Shown one piece after another: positions 7,024-13,973 of a stretch of DNA of 16,864 nucleotides. The position numbers were made by a program, and so were the translations under genes. Every line of letters starts with the position of its first letter. Position 1 is the stretch's first letter. The DNA comes from Bacillota bacterium (GTDB lineage Bacteria; Bacillota; Dethiobacteria; DTU022), in NCBI GenBank assembly GCA_012510325.1, contig JAAZIG010000089.1:1-16864 (forward strand), written 5' to 3'. The notes under the pieces were generated by a model. The model saw only the letters and a program-made list of their open reading frames with translations. It did no database searches and was not told the origin of the DNA.

Positions 7024-10000
7024 CTAGATCTCCAGAATCTCGCGGATATCCGCTTCGCTCATCGTCGAAAGGAAAGTCTCACCGGGCTGAATCACCCGGT
7101 CGATGAGCTCTTTTTTCTTCTGCTGGAGCTCAAAAATTTTCTCTTCAATAGTGTCTTTGGCCAGCAACCGGATCACCTGGACCACCTTCTTCTGGCCGAT
7201 ACGGTGTGCCCGTCCCGCAGCCTGCTCCTCCACCGCCGGGTTCCACCAGAGATCGTACTGAATGACGACGTCGGCGCCGGTGAGGTTCAGCCCCGTTCCC
7301 CCGGCTTTTAAAGAGATCAAAAAGATCTCGGCGTCCCCCCGGTTAAAGGAATCCACCATCTGCAGGCGGTTGCCTGTCTTGACCGCGCCGTCAAGGTAGA
7401 GATAGCGGTAGCCCTCCCGGTCGAGCACCCCCTTGATCAGCTGCAGCATTCCCGTGAATTGGGAAAAGAGAAGGATGCGGTGTCCGCCGCCGACAGCTTC
7501 ACTGAGCAGCTCCTGGAGCTGCAGCAGCTTGGCGCTTTTGCCGCGGTAGTTTTCGACAAAAAGGGCCGGGTGGCAGCAGATCTGCCGCAGCCGGGTCAGC
7601 CCGGCGAGGATCTGAATGCGGCTTCTGTTAAAAGCCCCATCTTGAAGCTGCGTCTTCGCCTGTTCGCGCAGCCTCTCCAGGTAAGCGAGGTAGATCGTCT
7701 TCTGCTCCCTGGTCAGCTCGGAGAGCAGGCGGTGTTCCAGTTTGGGGGGCAGTTCGGCAAGGACTTCCTCCTTCAGCCGACGCAGAATAAAGGGGCGCAC
7801 TTTTGCCGCCAGCGCTGCCGTCGCCCGCCGCCTTTCCCCGGGGTTTGCCGCAACCCCGGCGCCATATTTTTCAGTGAATTTTTTCTCCGATTGCAGATAG
7901 CCCGGCATGATGAACTGAAAGATGGACCACAGCTCCGTCAGCGAGTTCTCGATGGGGGTGCCGGTGAGGGCAAAGCGCTTTCCGGAGTTGAGCCGGCGCA
8001 CGCACTGGGCGGTCTGCGATTTTGGATTCTTGATGTACTGCGCTTCATCCAGGAAGCAGGAGCTGAAGGTGAGGGCGGCGTAAGCGGCGCTGTCCCGGCG
8101 GAGCAGGGGATAGGAGGTGATCACGACGTCGGCAAGGTGCAGTTGCGAGAGCAGCTTGCGCCGCTCCGGCTTTGTCCCTGCCACGACTACTGTTTTCAGC
8201 GAAGGGGCAAACTTTTCAATCTCCGCTTCCCAGTTGTAGATCAGCGAGGCCGGGGCCACGATCAGGGCCGGCTCGCTCCGGGGATCGGTTTCCTGATGTT
8301 CCGAAAGGATGAAAGCGATGGCCTGCACGGTCTTTCCCAGCCCCATATCATCGGCCAGGATTCCGCCGAAACCGTAAACGGCGAGCGATTTCAGCCACAT
8401 AAAGCCGGTCTTTTGGTAATCGCGCAAAAGCCCTTTCAGATCCGCGGGCAGTTGAAAGTCTGATCCGGCGGGATCGCGGATCTTGCGGATCAGAGCGGAG
8501 AGCTCCGTGCTCTCCCTGACGGCATCGATCCCGAAATCGCGAAGCAGCTGGTTCAGATGGAGGGCTTGAAATTTGGGCAGGCGGATCTTCTCTTTCTGGA
8601 GCTCTGCCGGCTGCAGCTCCAGAGCACCGGCCAGGCTGGTAAATTGCTCGATCCCCTCTCCTTCGAGAGAGAGGAGCGAGCCGTCGCGGAGGCGGTGGTA
8701 CTTGCGCTTTACCTGCAGGGATTGCCAGATCTCGGCCAGCTCATCCGGGTCGATGCCTTCCAGCTCCAGATCCAGCTCCAACAGATCGAGATCCCAGTCG
8801 ATCCCCACCCGCCCGGTGAAGCGGGGCGCTTTGCGGCCGGCCTGCTTGAAGCGGTCGCTGTAATAAACTGCGGCGTGCTGCTGCAGGGCGGGAACAACCT
8901 CGCTGACAAAATTCCAGATATCCTCATCTCTATGCAGATGCATCAGCCGGCCTCTGACGGTGAACTCCGCCTCCTCAAAGAAGCGCATCACCTGCTGCTC
9001 CGCAGCGGCATCCCGGATCAAGATCAGCTCGCCGGATTCATCTTCTGCCGAAAGTTCCTCCGGAGCAAAGGGGTCCACGACGAGCTCGCCGTAGACGAAC
9101 TCGAGTTTGGCCATGACCTCGCCGCCCTCGAAATCGAGAAAGATCCTCGCTTCGGCTGAAGGGCGGTAGAGCCGCTCTTTCAGGGAGGGGGAGACGGTTA
9201 AAGCAGCTCTCTTCTCGATGTGCGGATATAGCCCCGAGAAAAAACGCTGCTGCTGTTTTGCCTTGATCTGCAGATTTCCATCTTCTTCCTGCTGTGCGGC
9301 CCGCAGCAGCGGCAGGAGATCTTTTTGCGATGTGGCGGAGAGGTGGTAGATCTTATCCTCGAAGAGCACCAGATCGCCCTGTTTCGTCAGCGGTTTGATC
9401 CTGCCGGCCTCCTCCAGTTTCAAGAGAAGCCCCTCCGGGCTTTCTTTGAGGGAAAACTGCAGGGGCAGCTCCGTCTCGGTAACGATGACCTCACCGATGC
9501 TCCGGCGATCCACTTCCAGGGTGAAGGGAAACCCTTTTGTTTCTAACAGCAACCTCCGGAAGAGCTCTTCGGAGAGCGCCACCTCCCGGCCCTTTAACAG
9601 GCCGGGGGAACTGTTTTCCGTTTCAACTTCATAGATCCGGGTCAGGAAATCGATAACCTGGCGGCTGTCCGGAGAAAAAAAGTGTGCCGCCGGATTATAG
9701 GTGAACTGCTTTCCGAAATGGAGCGGCCTCTGCCGGGCGATGGCGGAGATGAGCTTGTCGACACTTTTGACCACATATTTTCTGGAGGTGCCTATTTTAA
9801 AGGCGGCGGAGTATTGTGGTGAGCCGCCGTAGTAGCGTGCGCCGGCGAAGCGGATCAGGAGATCCAGCCGGACCTCCGCTCTTTTTTCGGCTCCGCCCAT
9901 TTTTTCCGCATAGCGATCCAGAAGCTGCTCCACCTGTTTCTCTGCGGCTGTTTTGAAAAGACTCTGGGGCAGCCCCCCGGAGATGGCCAGCAGCACGGCG

Positions 10001-10254
10001 ATAATATGCTTGCAAAATCCGTCATAGTGGGCAAAGGCATAGCAGTTACACGAGGCGGTGATGCTGTGCGCCCCGTCGAAGCGGACCCTGATCCGATATT
10101 GCTCCGTTCCCTCCACCAGGGCTTCAAAACAGTTTTCGTGCTCATCGAAGCGCAGACTTTCAACGGCTCCCCGGCGGTGGTATTGCAGTCCCCGGAAATA
10201 GGTGCCGGGGTCGGGACTCATTTTTTTGATTTGCCGGGAGGACAGGGTAATCAT
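7024..10254 (-). CDS. SNF2-family helicase/ATPase with N-terminal SWIM zinc finger
   Basis: A DNA-stimulated ATPase of the Swi2/Snf2 (RapA-like) superfamily 2, expected to remodel protein-DNA or RNA polymerase complexes. Numbered from the longest frame (start 10263), the SWIM finger is C72-x-C74-x9-C84-x-H86. Residues about 130-600 are the poorly conserved region typical of bacterial SNF2 helicases. The N-terminal ATPase lobe has DDMGLGKT (638-645), DEAQ (739-742) and LTGTPIENS (767-775). The C-terminal lobe has SLKAGGTGLNL (about 984-994) and AGRAHRIGQ (1016-1024). All ATPase motifs are intact. I prefer ATG at 10254: the GG of AAAAAGG lies 9 bases before it, but directly abuts ATG 10263. It sits between a kinase-fold gene upstream and a flavoprotein gene downstream. 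Partner and target are unknown; nothing nearby suggests a DISARM-type defence locus. Confidence 0.93.
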   Translation of the reverse strand: MITLSSRQIKKMSPDPGTYFRGLQYHRRGAVESLRFDEHENCFEALVEGTEQYRIRVRFDGAHSITASCNCYAFAHYDGFCKHIIAVLLAISGGLPQSLFKTAAEKQVEQLLDRYAEKMGGAEKRAEVRLDLLIRFAGARYYGGSPQYSAAFKIGTSRKYVVKSVDKLISAIARQRPLHFGKQFTYNPAAHFFSPDSRQVIDFLTRIYEVETENSSPGLLKGREVALSEELFRRLLLETKGFPFTLEVDRRSIGEVIVTETELPLQFSLKESPEGLLLKLEEAGRIKPLTKQGDLVLFEDKIYHLSATSQKDLLPLLRAAQQEEDGNLQIKAKQQQRFFSGLYPHIEKRAALTVSPSLKERLYRPSAEARIFLDFEGGEVMAKLEFVYGELVVDPFAPEELSAEDESGELILIRDAAAEQQVMRFFEEAEFTVRGRLMHLHRDEDIWNFVSEVVPALQQHAAVYYSDRFKQAGRKAPRFTGRVGIDWDLDLLELDLELEGIDPDELAEIWQSLQVKRKYHRLRDGSLLSLEGEGIEQFTSLAGALELQPAELQKEKIRLPKFQALHLNQLLRDFGIDAVRESTELSALIRKIRDPAGSDFQLPADLKGLLRDYQKTGFMWLKSLAVYGFGGILADDMGLGKTVQAIAFILSEHQETDPRSEPALIVAPASLIYNWEAEIEKFAPSLKTVVVAGTKPERRKLLSQLHLADVVITSYPLLRRDSAAYAALTFSSCFLDEAQYIKNPKSQTAQCVRRLNSGKRFALTGTPIENSLTELWSIFQFIMPGYLQSEKKFTEKYGAGVAANPGERRRATAALAAKVRPFILRRLKEEVLAELPPKLEHRLLSELTREQKTIYLAYLERLREQAKTQLQDGAFNRSRIQILAGLTRLRQICCHPALFVENYRGKSAKLLQLQELLSEAVGGGHRILLFSQFTGMLQLIKGVLDREGYRYLYLDGAVKTGNRLQMVDSFNRGDAEIFLISLKAGGTGLNLTGADVVIQYDLWWNPAVEEQAAGRAHRIGQKKVVQVIRLLAKDTIEEKIFELQQKKKELIDRVIQPGETFLSTMSEADIREILEI

Positions 10255-10270
10255 TATGCTCATCCTTTTT
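10252..10270 (-). promoter_or_regulatory. Ribosome binding site deciding the SNF2 start
   Basis: On the minus strand AAAAAGG (10270-10264) is immediately followed by ATG 10263 and, two codons later, by ATG 10254. Spacing of zero rules against the first ATG. Spacing of 9 bases supports the second. Confidence 0.55.
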
Positions 10271-10316
10271 CTATGCGTTGTTCCTGTCCAAGTTTAACAT
10301 ATCGCCGCCGCGGCTG

Positions 10317-11027
10317 TCAGGACAGATAAATGGCCAGCCCTTTACGCTCGAGTCGGCCGGCTTCCCTTAAAAGATGGCGGCGCTGCTGCGGCCGGCGCCG
10401 GGCGCTCTCGCGCAGCGCCGCAGCGATGGGGCCGGCGAGACTGTGCTCCGGGTTTTCGCGGCCGGCCATCTGTCCGTAACGGACGATCAGCCGGCGGCAG
10501 AGGACTGCCTTTGCCGGGGTGAACATCGGCTCTGTGTCGAGGATGGAGGCGCAGATCTGGCCGAGATCCTGCTCCGGTCTGCCCGGCGCCGCCTCTTCAA
10601 AGTCAATTCCGTAGAGCGCTCCCCTTCGGGAAACGACGAAGTTTCTCAGATTGGCATCCCCCCGGAGCAGGGTTGTCCCGCCGGGGCGGCTGAAACAGCG
10701 GTGGAAACAGGCGAACCATTCGGCGAGCATATCTGCATATACTGGCCGGCAGCGCCGGTTGAGCAGGTCGCAGAGATTTTCTCCGGCGATATACTCCAGC
10801 AGCAGCGCCCTCTCCTCGCTGAAGGCGAGGGGCTGCGGCACGGCGGCACCTCTCCGGTAAGCCTCCTGCAGCACGCCGTGCTCCGCGGCGGAGCGCCGGT
10901 GGTGCGGCGGCCGGTAAAGTTTCAGCAGAAAGCGGCCGTTACTGTTTTCCACCAGATAGACCCGGTTTTTTTTGCTCCTGAACCGGTGGAGCAGCGTAAA
11001 TTCGCCTCCAAAGAGCTGTATCTGCAT
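10317..11027 (-). CDS. Small protein-kinase-fold phosphotransferase (RIO/APH-like)
   Basis: A cytoplasmic protein of about 236 residues with a protein-kinase-like fold, nearest to RIO/Bud32 and aminoglycoside-phosphotransferase families. Counting from the longest frame (start 11084), an N-lobe strand FLLKLYR holds the probable ATP lysine K55. The catalytic loop reads LLRGDANLRNFVV with D143 and N148, and the metal-binding DFE is at 161-163. The usual His or Arg-Asp pattern before the loop (HGD/HRD) is RGD. No clear glycine-rich loop is visible. ATG 11027 is preferred over 11084: GGGGGGTG lies 4 bases before it, and the extra 19 residues are low in complexity. It is followed after 62 bases by the SNF2 gene on the same strand, so the two are probably co-transcribed. 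Substrate unknown; antibiotic resistance should not be assumed. A degenerate pseudokinase is possible but unlikely, since D, N and DFE are all kept. Confidence 0.7.
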   Translation of the reverse strand: MQIQLFGGEFTLLHRFRSKKNRVYLVENSNGRFLLKLYRPPHHRRSAAEHGVLQEAYRRGAAVPQPLAFSEERALLLEYIAGENLCDLLNRRCRPVYADMLAEWFACFHRCFSRPGGTTLLRGDANLRNFVVSRRGALYGIDFEEAAPGRPEQDLGQICASILDTEPMFTPAKAVLCRRLIVRYGQMAGRENPEHSLAGPIAAALRESARRRPQQRRHLLREAGRLERKGLAIYLS

Positions 11028-11117
11028 CCCGCACCCCCCGCTGTTACTTCCGTCGGCGGCTCTTGTCGCCGTCAGTTTAAGCATATACCAATTGCCCGCC
11101 TCTAGCCAGACCGCTTC

Positions 11118-11133
11118 GGCCGACCGGTTGGCC
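11118..11133. repeat. 16-base near-palindrome, possible operator
   Basis: GGCCGACC is followed directly by GGTTGGCC: the arms match at 7 of 8 positions around a central ACCGGT. It lies about 90 bases upstream of the preferred kinase start. As RNA it could form a 6-pair hairpin, and on the plus strand a T-rich stretch follows, but no plus-strand gene ends here. A DNA-binding site is therefore the more natural reading. Confidence 0.35.
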
Positions 11134-11171
11134 CTGTTTTGTTTCTTCCAGCTGGGCTCTCTTTGCCGCTG

Positions 11172-11189
11172 TTTTCCCGCGGGGGAAAA
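11172..11189. repeat. Perfect inverted repeat, possible operator
   Basis: TTTTCCC (11172-11178) and GGGAAAA (11183-11189) are exact reverse complements around GCGG. There is no T-tail after it in either direction that would suggest a terminator for a known gene. Its place between two divergent genes, 75 bases before the ABC promoter, suits a regulator site. Confidence 0.4.
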
Positions 11190-11263
11190 GGTGAACGGGT
11201 GACCAGCTTAAGGGCTGCTCCGATCCGGGGGGCTCATCCGGGGCAGATTTACTTTTTAGAATA

Positions 11264-11272
11264 TGCTATACT
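11264..11272 (+). promoter_or_regulatory. Extended -10 promoter of the ABC exporter operon
   Basis: TGCTATACT is an extended -10 (TGn plus TATACT) in a short AT-rich patch. No good -35 is seen at the usual distance. Transcription would start near 11279, giving a leader of about 120 bases before the ATG at 11399. Confidence 0.55.
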
Positions 11273-11283
11273 GGTAAAAATAA

Positions 11284-11341
11284 GCTTTTGCGGAGACGAG
11301 CCGGCGGGATGCCGGCGGCGCTTTGACCCGTCCGCAGAAGC
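11284..11341 (+). promoter_or_regulatory. Strongly folded 5' leader of the ABC exporter mRNA
   Basis: An 11-pair stem, GCTTTTGCGGA (11284-11294) with TCCGCAGAAGC (11331-11341), has a single G-U pair. It encloses a second perfect stem GCCGGC (11300-11305) / GCCGGC (11311-11316) with loop GGGAT, plus 14 unpaired bases on the 3' side. It begins about 5 bases after the expected transcription start. No T-run follows, so it is not a simple terminator. I do not recognise a known riboswitch class. It may be a regulatory fold or a 5' stabilising structure. Confidence 0.45.
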
Positions 11342-11398
11342 CGGGGGAGCGCTTGGGGGAAACTAAACAGGGAGCGGGGAACAGGCAGTGGCTAAAAA

Positions 11399-12322
11399 AT
11401 GATCCGGGTGGATTCGCTCACCGTGAATTACGGAGAGCTCCGAGCGGTGGACAACGTCTCCTTCACTGTTTCCGAGGGGGAGATCTTCGGTCTGGTCGGC
11501 CCAAACGGCGCCGGCAAAACCTCCACCGTGGAATGTATTGAAGGGCTGCGCCGGGCTTACAGCGGGACGGTCCGGGTGCTCGGCCTCGATCCGTGGAAAG
11601 ATCGGCAGGAGCTCTACGGGCTGGTCGGGGTGCAGCTGCAGGACACCGCCTATCAGGAGAGGGTGCGGGTATTTGAGATCTGCGAGCTGTTTGCCTCTCT
11701 CTACCGCCGCCCCACCCCTTACGATGAACTGCTGAAGATGATGCAGCTCACCGCTAAAAAAAGAGACTTTATCGCCAATCTGTCTGGGGGGCAGCGGCAG
11801 AAACTTTCCATCGTGCTGGCGCTTATTCCCAACCCCCGGGTGCTCTTTTTGGATGAGCTGACCACGGGTCTCGATCCGCATGCCCGCCACCGGATGTGGG
11901 AGCTGCTGTTGCAGCTGAAAAAGCGCGGTCTGACCATTGTCCTCGTTTCGCATTACATGGACGAGGTGGAGGCGGTCTGCGATCGGGTGGCGATGATGAA
12001 CTGCGGACGAATTGTGAGCAGCGGCACCATCGGCGAAGTGGTCGGCCGGTTTGCTCTGCCGACGATGATCTCCTTCCGCTCTCCTGTTGAGCACCTCGGA
12101 AGTTTCGAAAACCTCGCCGGGATCACTTCAGTGCAGCGGAAACATAATTTGATTACCCTCTGCGGGAACGGCGATAAAGCTGTGGCTGCGCTGCTGCGCC
12201 ATTTGGAGGAAAATGAGATTGAGTACACCGGGCTGGCCGTAAAACCCCCGGATCTGGAAGCTGTTTTTTTGGAGCTGGCCGGGACCGCTCCGGCTGCTGA
12301 TTCACTGGAGGGGGTAAAATGA
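11399..12322 (+). CDS. ABC transporter ATP-binding protein (ABC-2 exporter)
   Basis: The cytoplasmic ATPase of a two-component exporter, 307 residues. It has Walker A GPNGAGKT (34-41), Q-loop around residues 79-81, signature LSGGQ (128-132), Walker B VLFLDE (148-153) and H-loop H185. The roughly 90-residue C-terminal tail is of the kind found in CcmA/NatA/DrrA-like drug and sodium exporters. Its ATG overlaps the permease start arrangement at the other end: the stop TGA at 12320-12322 shares ATGA with the next gene, so the two are translationally coupled. The start has only a weak ribosome binding site; a GTG-initiated four-codon frame ends in TGA overlapping this ATG, which may aid initiation. 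Substrate cannot be inferred; multidrug, antibiotic or ion export are all possible. Confidence 0.92.
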   Translation: MIRVDSLTVNYGELRAVDNVSFTVSEGEIFGLVGPNGAGKTSTVECIEGLRRAYSGTVRVLGLDPWKDRQELYGLVGVQLQDTAYQERVRVFEICELFASLYRRPTPYDELLKMMQLTAKKRDFIANLSGGQRQKLSIVLALIPNPRVLFLDELTTGLDPHARHRMWELLLQLKKRGLTIVLVSHYMDEVEAVCDRVAMMNCGRIVSSGTIGEVVGRFALPTMISFRSPVEHLGSFENLAGITSVQRKHNLITLCGNGDKAVAALLRHLEENEIEYTGLAVKPPDLEAVFLELAGTAPAADSLEGVK

Positions 12323-13065
12323 GCCCGGCAATGATCAAGCTCACCCTGATGGAGTTTAAACTCTTCACCCGCAATTTTATAAATATGTTCTTTCTGTTGG
12401 TCTTCCCCTCGCTGATGCTTCTGCTCTTCGGCGGTATCTTCGGCAACGAGCCGGAGGCGCTCTACGGTGGCTACGGCGTCATCGATATCTCCGTGCCCGC
12501 CTATGCGGGGATGGTTATCTCCATCACCGGGTTGATGAGCCTGCCGCTGACCATCTGCGAGTACCGGGAGAAGAAGATCCTCAAAAGATTTCAGGCAACG
12601 CCGCTGAGCCCGGTCTACGTCATCATCTCCCAGATCAGTGTGAACCTTCTCATGACCATCGCCGGGATGCTCCTTCTGTTTCTGGTGGGGAGGCTCGTCT
12701 TCAACCTTCGCTTCATGGGCAGCTTCCTGCCTGTGGCGGCTGTTTTTCTTTTTTCGACCCTGAGCATCTTCTCGGTAGGTTTTCTCATCGCCGGCCTGGC
12801 GCCCAATATGAGGGCAGCCACGGCCATTGCCAATCTGGTCTACTTCCCCATGCTGTTTCTGACCGGTGCGACCATCCCCATGGAGCTGATGCCCGCGCTG
12901 ATGCAGAAGATCGCCGCAGTTTTACCGGTTACCCACGTGGTCCGGGCGATGAAGGCCATCTGGCTCGGCGAAGCGGCGGAGGTGCTCTTCCCCAGCCTCC
13001 TGGTCCTGGGGGGAGTGCTGCTGGTCTGCTCGTACCTTTCCCTGAAGCTGTTCCGCTGGGAATAG
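12319..13065 (+). CDS. ABC-2 type transporter permease
   Basis: A 248-residue integral membrane protein that forms the pore of the exporter with the upstream ATPase. Six hydrophobic segments are visible, at about residues 21-41, 61-78, 101-124, 133-158, 169-190 and 223-243. The cytoplasmic coupling segment between segments 2 and 3 reads EYREKKILKRFQATPLSP (81-98), typical of ABC-2 permeases. Length is normal for a half-transporter permease, implying a homodimer with two ATPases. The ATG overlaps the ATPase stop by four bases, with GGAGGGGG a few bases upstream. A probable terminator follows, so this is a two-gene operon. Confidence 0.9.
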   Translation: MSPAMIKLTLMEFKLFTRNFINMFFLLVFPSLMLLLFGGIFGNEPEALYGGYGVIDISVPAYAGMVISITGLMSLPLTICEYREKKILKRFQATPLSPVYVIISQISVNLLMTIAGMLLLFLVGRLVFNLRFMGSFLPVAAVFLFSTLSIFSVGFLIAGLAPNMRAATAIANLVYFPMLFLTGATIPMELMPALMQKIAAVLPVTHVVRAMKAIWLGEAAEVLFPSLLVLGGVLLVCSYLSLKLFRWE

Positions 13066-13138
13066 CGCGGCGCCGTTTTCCCTTTGTTGCGGCTCTTTCC
13101 GCCTGCAACTTCCCCTGATGTTGCGGCAGGGCTGCAGT

Positions 13139-13167
13139 GGGGGCTGCGCCTGGAAAGCCTCTTTTTC
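13139..13167 (+). terminator. Probable terminator of the ABC exporter operon
   Basis: GGGGGCT (13139-13145) can pair with AGCCTCT (13156-13162), with two G-U pairs and a 10-base loop, followed by TTTTC. It lies 74 bases after the permease stop and just before the end of the convergent DUF3307 gene. A second, stronger-paired fold upstream (GTTGC/GCAAC, about 13085-13109) lacks a T-tail. Confidence 0.45.
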
Positions 13168-13188
13168 TCGTTCACCCGCTCCCGTATT

Positions 13189-13968
13189 TCAAAGCGGCCC
13201 CCGGGCGGAGCCGATCAGCAGTCCGCCCAGAATGGCCAGCAGGGTGCTCAAGAGGGTCCCGGCGAGGTAGTATTCGGCAAAACTTCTGCATTCCAGCTCC
13301 TTGTAGCGGGCGATCGATTTTGCCGTCAGCACAAAGGCGATGGCGGCAAAGGCGTCGGCCAGGGTTAAGGAAAGGATGATCGCCCGCTCGAGCATGCCGA
13401 TATAGCGTCCGGCGCGGCGGCTGCCGCCGGAGCGGCCGGCGGGACCGGGCAGACGGAAAGCCTCCAGGGCGAGCACTTTGGGAACGAGCGCCGCTCCGCC
13501 AAAGATGACGAAGCCGTAGATTACGGCGGTGAACAGGGCCGGTGCTGTCTTGCTGCAGAAGAGCGGCCCCATCAGGGCGCTGCCGGCAGGAGTGAGCAAG
13601 CGGCGGTAAAAGGAGGTTACCGTAACACAGGGGGGCGGCGCGGTCCACTGCCAGGCGCAGAAAATCAGCAGAAGGTGCAGCCCCTGATCGAGCAGAAAGA
13701 TGAGCGCGGCAGCGGGATGCCCGTGCGGAAACAGGCGATTCTTCAGCCAGTCGATCAGGAGGTGTGCCGCGGGGAGGGCGATCCAGAGGAAGGCGGTTGC
13801 AGCTGAAAAGTAGGGGTGGGTCAAAAGAGCGAGGGCGGCGCAGTGGCCGCCAAAATGAAGCAGATAGCCCCGCAGGACCCCCCGGCTTTTCTCGGCGACG
13901 GTTTGCGGGCTCTGCAGCAAAAAATCGGCGATGATGTGGGCCAGGATCATGGCCAGAAGCAACTCCAA
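13189..13968 (-). CDS. DUF3307 family membrane protein
   Basis: A polytopic membrane protein of 259 residues with unknown function. The N-terminus carries the family hallmark LAHIIADFLLQ (about 9-19), followed by HLLIDWLKN (about 69-77) and LLDQGLHLLL (about 92-101). These His/Asp pairs within helices could bind metal or protons. Further hydrophobic stretches fill the second half, interrupted by a basic, glycine-rich loop at about residues 174-188. The start is probably TTG at 13968, five bases after the satD stop and with AGGGG about 8 bases upstream, implying translational coupling. ATG 13950 is the alternative. DUF3307 proteins are often encoded next to SatD, which supports a joint role. 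Confidence 0.82.
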   Translation of the reverse strand: MELLLAMILAHIIADFLLQSPQTVAEKSRGVLRGYLLHFGGHCAALALLTHPYFSAATAFLWIALPAAHLLIDWLKNRLFPHGHPAAALIFLLDQGLHLLLIFCAWQWTAPPPCVTVTSFYRRLLTPAGSALMGPLFCSKTAPALFTAVIYGFVIFGGAALVPKVLALEAFRLPGPAGRSGGSRRAGRYIGMLERAIILSLTLADAFAAIAFVLTAKSIARYKELECRSFAEYYLAGTLLSTLLAILGGLLIGSARGPL

Positions 13969-13973
13969 AAAGA

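Larger units (their letters stand above)
11085..11398. other. Intergenic control region between kinase and ABC exporter genes
   Basis: This 314-base gap between divergent genes holds no believable protein gene. It contains a 16-base near-palindrome with core ACCGGT (11118-11133), a perfect inverted repeat TTTTCCC/GGGAAAA (11172-11189), an extended -10 promoter (11264-11272), a folded leader (11284-11341) and a four-codon minigene ending at the ABC start codon. I see no convincing -10/-35 pair for the kinase gene on the minus strand. Confidence 0.6.

Noticed and set aside
7024..10263. SNF2 helicase as part of a phage-defence locus such as DISARM
   Set aside because: No methylase, DUF1998, phospholipase D-like or nuclease gene is near; the SWIM finger and neighbours fit a general bacterial SNF2 protein.
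10317..11027. Aminoglycoside resistance phosphotransferase
   Set aside because: The protein is small, lacks the typical HGDxxxxN loop and is next to a helicase gene, not in a resistance context; only the broad fold can be supported.
11118..11150. Plus-strand intrinsic terminator at GGCCGACCGGTTGGCC followed by T-rich DNA
   Set aside because: No plus-strand gene lies upstream for at least 5.6 kb and the stem has a G-U pair with a GC-only 4-base loop; an operator is as likely.
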